Shown: positions 1 through 6,786, counted from the first letter of the stretch. The stretch: 19,091 bases of DNA from Aquificota bacterium (GCA_015494645.1 WGAU01000161.1:1-19091), one strand, 5' to 3'. Notes: a model not told the origin generated them from the sequence alone. Numbers and translations: made by a program.

Positions 1-2
1 AC

Positions 3-362
3 TGGTACCCCACCAAGAAATGGGAAATCAAAGCTCAAGTTAAATACCTACAGTGGGTGGAAACCGATCCCATAGAAACCCAGCTCGGCAAAAATAGAAT
101 CGGCATGTTCAGAGCACCCTATCAGCTTGACGAAAGCGAGTTCAACTACAACAAAGCAGCAGCAGAAGACATTGACGAAGAAATAGGTTGGGAGATCAAT
201 ACTTTCTTCAACTATGAGATCTACCAAGGAGTAAATATACAAGGAGGTTTCTCCATTCTCTTTCCCGGAGATGGTATAGAGGATATCAACAAAGTGCTCT
301 ACAACGACGACGATGCAGATCCTGCTTGGCACGCAAGGTTAGGGGTAAGATTCCTGTTCTAA
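3..362 (+). CDS. C-terminal end of an outer-membrane beta-barrel protein (partial)
   Basis: The reading frame is open from the window edge, so the N-terminus lies outside; about 119 residues are visible. The segment is rich in alternating aromatic and polar residues (WYPTKKWEIKAQVKYLQW, GWEINTFFNYEIYQ, GVNIQGGFSILFPG) and ends in HARLGVRFLF. A terminal beta-strand closing in phenylalanine is the usual signature recognised by the BAM assembly machinery, so an outer-membrane barrel (porin or alginate-export-like) is the best reading. An acidic loop (residues like YNDDDADPAW) precedes the last strand. The exact family and any substrate cannot be told from this fragment. The gene converges on metF and shares with it the hairpin at 374-400. 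The GTG at 57 is internal, not a start. Confidence 0.7.
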   Translation, partial: WYPTKKWEIKAQVKYLQWVETDPIETQLGKNRIGMFRAPYQLDESEFNYNKAAAEDIDEEIGWEINTFFNYEIYQGVNIQGGFSILFPGDGIEDINKVLYNDDDADPAWHARLGVRFLF

Positions 363-400
363 AAAGCCAAAATGGGGAGGTTCTCATAGAGAACCTCCCC
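361..400 (-). terminator. Intrinsic terminator of the cobS-cobD-metF operon, possibly bidirectional
   Basis: A perfect 12-bp inverted repeat, GGGGAGGTTCTC at 374-385 and GAGAACCTCCCC at 389-400, with a 3-nt loop. Read on the minus strand the stem is followed by ATTTTGGCTTTTT, a T-rich tract, right after the metF stop. On the plus strand the stem has no T-run behind it, so it would end the outer-membrane gene transcript less efficiently. Confidence 0.8.
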
Positions 401-410
401 TCACGATACA

Positions 411-1274
411 TTATCTTTGCACTCCCAAGGCCTTCAAAATTTCCGCAGTTGCCGGGTAACGGTTTAAAGTGTAAAAGTGAAGATACCTGACTCCAGAATC
501 CATTAATTCCCTACATTGTCTTACAGTGTATTCTATACCTGCCTTTCTCAAATCTTCCGGACTATCTTCGTACTTTGATATGATTTGCATAAGCTCTCGT
601 GGAATTGTAGCACCACAGAGCTGGGTTAATCTAACCACCTGTCCCTTATTTGTTATAGGCAAAATACCAGGAATAATAGGCACATTTATACCTTTATTGT
701 TAGCTAACTCTAAAAAGTTGAAGAAATACTCGTTCTTGAAGAAAAGCTGAGTCACCACAAAATCTGCTCCCGAATCTACCTTCAACTTCAGGTACTCAAC
801 ATCCTTATCCAAGGAGGGAGCTTCAGGATGTCCTTCAGGATAGCCCGCCACTCCCACGCAGAAGCCATTGTTCTCACGAATAAACCTGACAAGCTGATAC
901 GCATAGCGAAAACCATTCTCGGGGAAACGGAAGTTAGGATCCTGAGGTATATCTCCTCTCAAAGCCAACACATTCTCTATTCCGTAATTTTTCAGTGTTT
1001 CAAGGGTTTCCTTTATTTTTTTCTTAGTGGAAGATATACAAGTAATATGCGCAACAACATTGTATCCTTTCCTTCTTAAAGCTGCGGCTATCTCTATGCT
1101 TTTATCATGAGTACTACCACCAGCCCCATAAGTTACAGAGACGAAATCTGGCTTCCACTGACTCAGCTCTTCCACCGTTTTCCAGAAGTTAGCCTCATCT
1201 TTTGGCTTCTTAGGGGGAAAAAACTCGTAAGATATTACTAAACCTTCCCTTTTCAGGATATCCCTCACTTTCAT
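411..1274 (-). CDS. metF: 5,10-methylenetetrahydrofolate reductase
   Basis: MetF is a cytosolic TIM-barrel flavoenzyme that interconverts 5,10-methylene- and 5-methyl-tetrahydrofolate, feeding methionine synthesis and, in acetyl-CoA pathway organisms, the methyl branch. The 287-residue length is typical. SYEFFPPK (residues 15-22) carries the catalytic Glu at 17. TYGAGGSTH follows near 48-56. LRGD (105-108) holds the Asp that matches the folate-binding Asp, and VTQLFF (174-179) holds the substrate-binding Gln. The ATG overlaps the cobD stop as ATGA, and GAGGGAG sits just upstream, so translation is probably coupled. Being last in an operon with two late cobalamin genes fits a shared need for B12-dependent methyl transfer, which is inference. 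No C-terminal extension of the eukaryotic type is present. Confidence 0.95.
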   Translation of the reverse strand: MKVRDILKREGLVISYEFFPPKKPKDEANFWKTVEELSQWKPDFVSVTYGAGGSTHDKSIEIAAALRRKGYNVVAHITCISSTKKKIKETLETLKNYGIENVLALRGDIPQDPNFRFPENGFRYAYQLVRFIRENNGFCVGVAGYPEGHPEAPSLDKDVEYLKLKVDSGADFVVTQLFFKNEYFFNFLELANNKGINVPIIPGILPITNKGQVVRLTQLCGATIPRELMQIISKYEDSPEDLRKAGIEYTVRQCRELMDSGVRYLHFYTLNRYPATAEILKALGVQR

Positions 1275-2305
1275 AGTATCTCCCTCAAAGCATCAAGTAA
1301 CTCTTCATTATCTTTCTCCTTCCTCACACACACCCTAAAAAAACAATCCAACATCGGATACTCTGGAAAAACTCTGACCATAATCCCCTTTTCAAGGAGA
1401 GCTTTGTATATACTTTCACTGCTTACACCTTCAACCTTTACCAGCAGAAAATTGGCAGCAGATGGAAAGGGAAGAAGTCCAATACCTTTAAGTCCCGAAA
1501 CCAGCGTTCCCCTCAATTCACTCAACCTTTTACGCCACTTTTCAATCAATTCCATATCCCGACAAATCACCTCCAGAGCCTGCAAAGCAGGCCAAGTAAT
1601 ACTCCACGAAGGAACAAGCTCCCTTAACTTCTCTATAACTTCAGGATGTCCTAAAGCATAACCCAAACGAACACCCGGTATGGAAAAAACCTTCGTAAAA
1701 GACCTCAGGATCACCGCATTCTTTGAATCCACCACCTGTTGAACTGTATCTTTGCCTTTATCTGTAAAATCAATGAAAGCCTCATCAAACACCACAAATG
1801 CCCCTTCCCTTTCACACCATCTCACAAGACCAGCCATCTCATCCACACCGAAAAAATAGCCTGTAGGATTGTTGGGATTACACACAAAAACAACACTTCC
1901 ATGATCAATCTTGGAAACAACCTCACCTAAACAAAGCTTGAAAGCATTTTCTTCCCTGAGAATATGTCTTTCCACCTCTATCCCCAAGCAGCCACAGATC
2001 CTCTCGTACTCATTAAAGGTAGGAACAGGAACCACCGCATTGGACGGTTTTATGCAAGAGAGGATAAGATGTATTCCATAAACACTCCCAGGAAGCAAAC
2101 AAACATTTTCCTGATGCAAATCCAAGGCCTGAGCCAACAAAGCCTCGTGATGATAAGGATAAGCTGGAGGATGGTTAAAAAAAACTTCCTCACAACTCAG
2201 CAATGTCTCTTTTAAGGCCTCATGGGGTGCAAAAGGATTCAAATTAGAGCTAAAATCCCGACCTTTAAAGCCCGTCTCCTTAGCCCTTCCACCGTGCACT
2301 CTCAT
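1271..2305 (-). CDS. cobD: Threonine-phosphate decarboxylase-like PLP enzyme (CobD)
   Basis: This is a fold-type I PLP enzyme of the histidinol-phosphate aminotransferase family. The early HGG motif (residues 4-6), 344-residue length and position next to cobS point to CobD, which decarboxylates L-threonine O-3-phosphate to give the (R)-1-amino-2-propanol phosphate arm of cobalamin. CNPNNPTG (142-149), the PLP Asp in VVFDEAF (174), the Schiff-base Lys in SFTK (205) and the phosphate-binding Arg in PGVRLGY (213) are all visible. It overlaps cobS upstream and metF downstream by 4 bp each (ATGA), so the three are one translationally coupled unit. The main alternative is HisC, but no his genes are nearby. 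Confidence 0.87.
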   Translation of the reverse strand: MRVHGGRAKETGFKGRDFSSNLNPFAPHEALKETLLSCEEVFFNHPPAYPYHHEALLAQALDLHQENVCLLPGSVYGIHLILSCIKPSNAVVPVPTFNEYERICGCLGIEVERHILREENAFKLCLGEVVSKIDHGSVVFVCNPNNPTGYFFGVDEMAGLVRWCEREGAFVVFDEAFIDFTDKGKDTVQQVVDSKNAVILRSFTKVFSIPGVRLGYALGHPEVIEKLRELVPSWSITWPALQALEVICRDMELIEKWRKRLSELRGTLVSGLKGIGLLPFPSAANFLLVKVEGVSSESIYKALLEKGIMVRVFPEYPMLDCFFRVCVRKEKDNEELLDALREIL

Positions 2306-2994
2306 GATCCCACCAAAGCGAAGAAGGCTAATACCACAACCTCTGTCAGTTCACAAGCAGCTCCCAAAGTGTCTCCGGTAACACCTCCAAATTTCTCCTT
2401 AAAAAATCCGCCAAGAAAATAGCTTAAAAACACTGTAATAACAACGGAAAATATTCCCCAGAGTCCAGCACACAAAGAAAAAAAGAAGGTTATAGCCGAA
2501 GCAATAACCGCTTCCCTCAACCCAACACTGGCCTTAACCAAATAGCCCAACCCTTCCCCTTTGGCAGAAACAGAAAAGAAAGGAGTTAGAACCAAAGATA
2601 ACCTGCCTAAAACCGGAGAAAGAAAAAGGGCCTTGCCACTAACCAGTGAAACCAAATGAAGCTTTGAAATAAGCAACAGAGACACAGAAACAGCGCCAAA
2701 AGTGCCCAGATGGGGGTCCTTCATTATTTTCAGCCTATCCTCCTTACTTTTTGCAAAAGCTAAGGCATCAAAAGTGTCCGCAAGGCCGTCTAAATGAAAA
2801 GCCCCTGTAAAAAACACCCAAGCGATCAACACCGCCAAGGGATTCCCAAGCAAAACTAAAATCCCACCAAGTATGGCTCCAACCACAGGAAAAAAAGAGA
2901 TGGTGATGCCCCACGGCACATCTTCATTCCACCTGCCTATCCTAACTATTGATATGAAACTTATTGAGTTTTGAAGGGCCTTCAGATATTTCAT
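2302..2994 (-). CDS. cobS: Adenosylcobinamide-GDP ribazoletransferase (cobalamin synthase)
   Basis: CobS is a polytopic inner-membrane enzyme that joins adenosylcobinamide-GDP to alpha-ribazole (or its phosphate) to complete the nucleotide loop of cobalamin. The conserved acidic motif HLDGLADTFDA lies at residues 67-77, and KIMKDPHLGTFG at about 89-100 is the second family motif; several hydrophobic spans follow. Length (230 aa) is slightly short but within the family range. No Shine-Dalgarno is visible before the ATG: the codon directly abuts a 9-bp inverted repeat (2995-3020), so initiation may be weak, structure-dependent or leaderless. It is the first gene of the cobS-cobD-metF unit. No CobU, CobY or CobC gene is in the window and the short upstream gap has no room for a cobalamin riboswitch. 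Confidence 0.93.
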   Translation of the reverse strand: MKYLKALQNSISFISIVRIGRWNEDVPWGITISFFPVVGAILGGILVLLGNPLAVLIAWVFFTGAFHLDGLADTFDALAFAKSKEDRLKIMKDPHLGTFGAVSVSLLLISKLHLVSLVSGKALFLSPVLGRLSLVLTPFFSVSAKGEGLGYLVKASVGLREAVIASAITFFFSLCAGLWGIFSVVITVFLSYFLGGFFKEKFGGVTGDTLGAACELTEVVVLAFFALVGS

Positions 2995-3020
2995 GCTTTG
3001 ACTTTATCTTGAGTCAAAGC
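2995..3020. promoter_or_regulatory. 9-bp inverted repeat between cobS and THEP1
   Basis: GCTTTGACT (2995-3003) and AGTCAAAGC (3012-3020) are perfect reverse complements separated by 8 nt. They fill the gap between two divergent starts. Each arm contains TTGACT, a -35-like hexamer, one on each strand. It could be an operator shared by both directions or a hairpin at the cobS 5' end. No clear -10 element is correctly spaced within the gap. Confidence 0.45.
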
Positions 3021-3040
3021 CTATGTGCAAGGGGGGACAT

Positions 3041-3535
3041 GTGAAGAAGGTGTTCTTAACAGGAAAGCCAGGAGTTGGAAAAACTACAGCCGTGAAAAAG
3101 CTCATTGAAGTAATACCTTACGAAGTAGCAGGCTTCTACACAGAAGAGATAAGAGAAAAAGGAGAAAGGGTAGGTTTCAGGCTCATAACCACGTGGGGTG
3201 AAAGCTTTGTGTTTGCCCATGTGGACATCGAAGGCCCCAAAGTTTCCAAATATGGAGTGGACACAAAGGTACTGGAAAGGGTCATTGATCACCTGGCCCT
3301 TCCAAATCAAGAAATACTGCTTATAGATGAAATTGGAAAAATGGAACTTCTATCAGGCAAATTTGTCAGGTGGATGGAAAAGGTTCTAACTTCCAACAAG
3401 AAAATCATAGGCACCGTCCCTATCAGATCCAAACATCCCTTGGTTGAAAAGATAAGAAGAACATACCCTGTATGGGAAGTTACCCCCACCAATAGAGAAG
3501 CCATTCCTTTTAAGATATTAGATTACATAAAGTAA
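3041..3535 (+). CDS. THEP1-type nucleoside-triphosphatase
   Basis: A P-loop NTPase of the THEP1 (NTPase_1) family, cytosolic, known from Aquifex and other thermophiles as a broad NTP hydrolase whose cell role is unsettled. From the GTG start the protein has 164 residues: Walker A GKPGVGKTT at 8-16, GFYTEE and GFRLITT as family motifs, Walker B LLIDEIGKME around 93-102, and TVPIRSKHPLV as the conserved C-terminal block. GTG 3041 is chosen because family members begin directly at the first beta-strand and AAGGGGGG lies 4 nt upstream; an ATG at 3023 would add six residues but has no ribosome site. It is divergent from cobS. Whether it serves cobalamin or nucleotide metabolism cannot be told. Confidence 0.88.
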   Translation: MKKVFLTGKPGVGKTTAVKKLIEVIPYEVAGFYTEEIREKGERVGFRLITTWGESFVFAHVDIEGPKVSKYGVDTKVLERVIDHLALPNQEILLIDEIGKMELLSGKFVRWMEKVLTSNKKIIGTVPIRSKHPLVEKIRRTYPVWEVTPTNREAIPFKILDYIK

Positions 3536-3543
3536 CTTGCGTT

Positions 3544-3560
3544 TGCACCCTAACTGTGCA
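3544..3560. promoter_or_regulatory. NtrC-like binding site upstream of amtB
   Basis: The 17-bp sequence TGCACCCTAACTGTGCA matches the classical NtrC operator pattern TGCAC-N7-GTGCA, with both 5-bp arms perfect. It lies 70 bp before the amtB start, the gene most often under nitrogen control. A poor -24/-12-like sequence (TGCC...GGCA at 3579-3594) follows; it lacks one of the two key G residues, so the promoter class is unresolved. Confidence 0.55.
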
Positions 3561-3629
3561 TTATCGCCTACCCCTTCCTGCCCTTCTTAAGGCATAACAC
3601 TACCATCATAAGGTAAGGGAGGAGTAACT

Positions 3630-4838
3630 ATGGTGAACAAGGCAGATACAGTCTGGCTATTAGTGGCAAGCTCTTTGGTTCTTCTAATGACCCCGGGGTT
3701 GGCTCTATTTTACGGAGGTATGGTAAGAAGCAAAAACGCTCTAAACACCCTCATGATGAGCTTGGTTTGCATGGGAATGATAACAATTGAATGGATAGTA
3801 CTGGGTTATTCCCTTTCTTTTGGAGAAGGACTAGGCTGGTTTTTAGGAGGTTTCAACCACCTATTCCTAAAGGGAGTGGGAATTGAACCTCTTAAAGATT
3901 ACGCAACAACCGTTCCCGGATTTGCTTTTGTGACCTTTCAAATGATGTTTGCCATAATCACACCCGCTCTTATCTCAGGAGCAGTTGTTGAAAGGATGAA
4001 GTTCTCTTCCTACATGCTATTTATCCTGCTCTGGGCTTTATTAGTGTACAACCCTGTGTGCCACTGGGTGTGGGCGAAAGACGGATGGTTGTACAAACTG
4101 GGTGCTTTGGATTTTGCCGGTGGAACGGTGGTACACATAAATGCAGGAGTTGCAGCCCTCGTAGCTGCATTTGTATTGGGAAGGAGAAAAGGTTTCTTGA
4201 AAGAAAAGCTTTTGCCCCACAATGTCACTTTAACCGCTTTAGGTACAGGTTTACTGTGGTTCGGCTGGTTTGGCTTCAACGCAGGCTCGGCCCTTGAAGC
4301 AGGGAGAACCGCCACCCTCGCCTTCATCACCACCCACATTGCCGCCGCAGCCGGGGCATTCTCATGGATGCTGGCTGAATACATGCGCTTCGGCAAAAGT
4401 AGTACCATAGGATTCTGCTCCGGTGCAGTGGCTGGACTTGTCGCCATAACACCTGCCTGCGGTTTTGTAGGAATAAAAGGTGCCCTTGCCATTGGCGTAA
4501 TATCCGGAGCTTTGTGTTCCTATACAGTGGAACTTAAAAACAAATTCGGATACGACGACTCATTGGATGTGTTTGGAGTGCACGGCATAGGAGGTCTATG
4601 GGGAGCCATAGCCACAGGTATATTTGCATCCGTTGGAGCAAAGGGTTTGCTTTTAGGTGGGTTTGGGTTATTCTTAAAGCAAGTACTGGCAAGTACCGCT
4701 ACAGTTGCATATTCAGCTGTTTTGACTTTTGTTATACTAAAGGTCATAGATGCTGTGATAGGACTCAGGGTAACAAAGGAAGATGAGGAAATGGGCCTTG
4801 ACCTCACACTCCATGGTGAAGAAGCTTACAGGGAGTAA
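3630..4838 (+). CDS. amtB: Ammonium transporter, Amt/MEP/Rh family
   Basis: An inner-membrane ammonium/ammonia channel of 402 residues with eleven expected membrane spans. The pore twin-histidines are His169 (GGTVVHINAG) and His318 (FGVHGIGG), and Asp161 of DFAGG corresponds to the conserved recruitment-site Asp. PGLALFYGGMVRSKN near the start is the family hallmark. The C-terminal tail GLDLTLHGEEAY is the part that normally meets the PII protein GlnK, so PII control is expected although no glnK is adjacent. There is no cleavable signal peptide. A strong ribosome site AAGGGAGGAG ends 5 nt before the ATG. An NtrC-like palindrome lies upstream, implying induction under nitrogen limitation. Its 3' end overlaps the next gene. 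Confidence 0.97.
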   Translation: MVNKADTVWLLVASSLVLLMTPGLALFYGGMVRSKNALNTLMMSLVCMGMITIEWIVLGYSLSFGEGLGWFLGGFNHLFLKGVGIEPLKDYATTVPGFAFVTFQMMFAIITPALISGAVVERMKFSSYMLFILLWALLVYNPVCHWVWAKDGWLYKLGALDFAGGTVVHINAGVAALVAAFVLGRRKGFLKEKLLPHNVTLTALGTGLLWFGWFGFNAGSALEAGRTATLAFITTHIAAAAGAFSWMLAEYMRFGKSSTIGFCSGAVAGLVAITPACGFVGIKGALAIGVISGALCSYTVELKNKFGYDDSLDVFGVHGIGGLWGAIATGIFASVGAKGLLLGGFGLFLKQVLASTATVAYSAVLTFVILKVIDAVIGLRVTKEDEEMGLDLTLHGEEAYRE

Positions 4839-5232
4839 ATTGGCAATACTTCTTCTGTGCATCCCGCTCCTCGCGGGATGCGCAGCATTGATAGGTGCGG
4901 CAGGAATGGGAAGTGCTCTGGGTTATAGGTACGTAAAAGGAGAGCTTAAAGTCGTCTACCAGTCCGATTTCGTTAAAGTTTGGAATGCTATCCAGCACGC
5001 AATCAAGGAATTGGAACTCAAGGTTATAAAAGAACAAGCAGACAAGGTTGAGGGAATCATCGTAGCAAGAACAGCCTTAGGGAAAAAAGTTAAGATAAAG
5101 GCAAGCTACAACGGCAAAATTACCAAAGTGAAAATAAGAGTAGGAACCTTAGGCAATTTGGATTACTCCTTAGCCATAAAGTACAGAATAGATAGCTATC
5201 TGCTTAACAATCTTTCCCCCAATCCTTACTAA
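4813..5232 (+). CDS. DUF3568-family lipoprotein
   Basis: A 139-residue putative lipoprotein. MVKKLTGSK gives a positive n-region, a hydrophobic stretch follows, and PLLAGC is the lipobox with lipidated Cys23. The mature part (GYRYVKGELKVVY..., VWNAIQHAIKELELKV, KIRVGTLG) matches the DUF3568 pattern of small periplasmic lipoproteins of unknown function. The gene overlaps the end of amtB by 26 nt in another frame, so it is co-transcribed and probably translationally coupled. Start choice is uncertain: ATG 4813 gives the best signal peptide but has no clear ribosome site; TTG 4840 has AGGGAG before it but would lack the basic n-region; ATG 4783 lies deeper in amtB. Function in ammonium uptake is not implied by the sequence. 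Confidence 0.75.
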   Translation: MVKKLTGSKLAILLLCIPLLAGCAALIGAAGMGSALGYRYVKGELKVVYQSDFVKVWNAIQHAIKELELKVIKEQADKVEGIIVARTALGKKVKIKASYNGKITKVKIRVGTLGNLDYSLAIKYRIDSYLLNNLSPNPY

Positions 5233-5246
5233 GGATTATTTAATCC
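5221..5246 (+). repeat. Two overlapping, mutually exclusive small hairpins
   Basis: AATCCTT-ACT-AAGGATT (5221-5237) and GGATTA-TT-TAATCC (5233-5246) share the middle GGATT. The first spans the stop codon of the lipoprotein gene. There is no T-run, so they are not a standard terminator. Confidence 0.4.
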
Positions 5247-5252
5247 GGAAAT

Positions 5253-5280
5253 TTGCCACGTCCTCTTAAAAAGGTAAGAT
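5253..5280 (+). promoter_or_regulatory. Putative sigma-70 promoter of the secreted-protein gene
   Basis: TTGCCA (5253-5258), a 16-nt spacer and TAAGAT (5275-5280) give a plausible promoter with a leader of about 26 nt. An 8-bp inverted repeat CTCTTAAA (5263-5270) / TTTAAGAG (5289-5296) brackets the -10 element and ends directly at the ribosome site, as an operator or leader hairpin would. Confidence 0.4.
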
Positions 5281-5312
5281 GTACAAACTTTAAGAGAAAG
5301 GAGAAAAGCATC

Positions 5313-6080
5313 ATGAGAATCTTTTATGCATGCGTGACATTTCTATTTTTATCGGCATTGGGATCTTGGGCACAAAACTGTATATCACCGCCCAGCTTTG
5401 ACACAGCAACTTACACCCTTAAACTTCCGTGTGTCGCTGTAGCTGGACCCCATTGCCTCGCAGTAGATTTGCAGTATATACCCCAAGCAGGAAAAGCCTA
5501 TTTTGTGGTTCTCAATGTCAATGCTACAGACATTCCAATTAATGATCTCTCCTCATCAGAATTTTTACCCTTTTACGATGCAGATAACGAAACCCTGAAG
5601 ATTCCTGCGATCGTGATAGGTCCCAACACTTATGAAGTGAAACTTCATCTGGTACACATTGGAGATGGAATAGGCTTTGAACTACAGCAAGTCCTACTTA
5701 TACCTAATACAGGACCAGCATTTTGCCTGTCTGAAACCAGCGACAACGAAGATACCTCCTCAACTCAAACTGAACCAGAACACGTATTCTCCTGGCAGTC
5801 CTATACAGACGATAACAAACCTGTAATATGTTATGAGTACCGAGGATCCGCACAGTTCATCTCGGTTGCTTCTGCAGTCCCCCAACTCATAGAAATGAGT
5901 GGGATAAAAGTTATTGGGGTGAACGAACCATGCCCACGGAATGTTCCCTTCACAGGCTGCTACCGATACGATGAAGACGGCAACTGGTACGCTCAATACA
6001 AATATGACAACCCAATTGCCGACATGATAGCACCACTATTTTGCCCAATGGAAAACGGCTACAAACCGATCATCCCCTAA
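5313..6080 (+). CDS. Secreted Cys-rich hypothetical protein with an internal repeat
   Basis: I do not recognise a named family. The 255-residue protein has a clear Sec signal peptide (MRIFYACVTF... to SWA, cleavage before Q21). The mature part has eight Cys (23, 40, 48, 138, 173, 207, 216, 244), an even number that suits disulfides in the periplasm or outside. Residues about 28-69 and 86-130 look like two copies of one beta-rich unit: an aspartate-containing start, TLKLP or TLKIP, a short val-rich strand, a turn, then LQY or LHLVHIG and a hydrophobic strand. This kind of repeat occurs in many proteobacterial exported proteins. A Thr/Ser/Glu linker (140-157) leads to a C-terminal part with CYEYRG and CYRYDEDG. 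ATG 5313 follows AAAGGAGA by 8 nt. The stop overlaps that of the HAD gene. Confidence 0.8.
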   Translation: MRIFYACVTFLFLSALGSWAQNCISPPSFDTATYTLKLPCVAVAGPHCLAVDLQYIPQAGKAYFVVLNVNATDIPINDLSSSEFLPFYDADNETLKIPAIVIGPNTYEVKLHLVHIGDGIGFELQQVLLIPNTGPAFCLSETSDNEDTSSTQTEPEHVFSWQSYTDDNKPVICYEYRGSAQFISVASAVPQLIEMSGIKVIGVNEPCPRNVPFTGCYRYDEDGNWYAQYKYDNPIADMIAPLFCPMENGYKPIIP

Positions 6081-6736
6081 GAGGATTCTAAAGCAAGAGC
6101 CTCATAAAGCTGATCTCTCAATCTTCTTGAGGGGCTGACCAAAAGGGCTTTGCAGCCTGCCTGTAAAGCCCCTTGGTAATCCTCCAGCTCCCTGTCCCCC
6201 ACATGGAGAACCTCAGAAAGGGACACACCAAAAAACTCTGAAATGACTCTAAAAGCCTTAGAATCAGGCTTGAAATAGCCAAGTTCATCGGAGAAAAAGT
6301 GCTTGTCAAGATATTGGGAAACTCCAAACCTCTCCATGTAAACTCTTGTCAAAGCTGATGGCCAAAACTGAACATTTCCAAGACAGCAAACTCTAAATCC
6401 TTTCTCCTTAGCCAATCTAACAGCATCCACAGAACCCTCTATCACTACCCCTTCCCCAATCTTAAGCACTGCCCTTGAACAGGCTCTCTTCACAAGATCC
6501 ACATCAACACCCAAAAGCTCAGCAAAGATCCCTTGACATATGCCCACTGCCTCCTTCGCCGGAAGACAACCAGACAGTCTCAAATCCTTGGCTCTGCTCT
6601 TGGCTTCGGAAAGGGCCTTTTCAATCTCAGAGATAGGAAAACCAGTGAGAAACGAAAGTTCTTCCACAACCTGATTAAACATAACCTCAACCTTAAGCAA
6701 TGTCCCCCAAATATCAAAGCTTATTACCTTGATCAT
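6077..6736 (-). CDS. HAD-superfamily hydrolase with a DxW motif I
   Basis: A cytosolic HAD-like protein of 219 residues, probably a small-molecule phosphatase of the class with an alpha-helical cap. Motif I is FDIWGTLL: the nucleophile Asp8 is there but the usual second Asp (general acid/base) is Trp10. Motif II is LGN (119-121) rather than the usual Ser/Thr-Asn. The motif III Lys is K156 in FKPDSK, and motif IV is HVGDRELED with Asp181 and Asp186. A DxW subgroup is known among archaeal and thermophile HADs, so the protein need not be dead, but activity is uncertain. GGGAGG precedes the ATG. The gene lies just behind the terminator of the carboxylase/HMG-CoA operon and converges on the secreted-protein gene. 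Substrate unknown. Confidence 0.85.
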   Translation of the reverse strand: MIKVISFDIWGTLLKVEVMFNQVVEELSFLTGFPISEIEKALSEAKSRAKDLRLSGCLPAKEAVGICQGIFAELLGVDVDLVKRACSRAVLKIGEGVVIEGSVDAVRLAKEKGFRVCCLGNVQFWPSALTRVYMERFGVSQYLDKHFFSDELGYFKPDSKAFRVISEFFGVSLSEVLHVGDRELEDYQGALQAGCKALLVSPSRRLRDQLYEALALESS

Positions 6737-6750
6737 GATTCAAACCTCCC

Positions 6751-6786
6751 AAATAAAAAAGGGGAGGGCCCCAAGGGACCCTCCCC
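6751..6786 (-). terminator. Intrinsic terminator of the HMG-CoA synthase/thiolase/DUF35 genes
   Basis: GGGGAGGG (6761-6768) and CCCTCCCC (6779-6786) form an 8-bp stem, with CCC/GGG pairing further in. On the minus strand the stem is followed by TTTTTTATTT. It lies 22 bp past the DUF35 stop and only about 15 bp before the HAD gene start, so the HAD gene depends on read-through or a promoter inside or before the hairpin. Confidence 0.85.

Noticed and set aside
3023..3040. Upstream ATG start for the THEP1 gene
   Set aside because: It adds six residues not seen in the family, and the purine-rich ribosome site lies between it and GTG 3041.
2995..3040. Cobalamin riboswitch before cobS
   Set aside because: The gap is under 50 bp and none of the conserved B12-box sequence is visible.
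3579..3594. Sigma-54 promoter before amtB
   Set aside because: The GC-to-GC distance fits, but one of the two near-invariant -24 G residues and most of the flanking consensus are missing.
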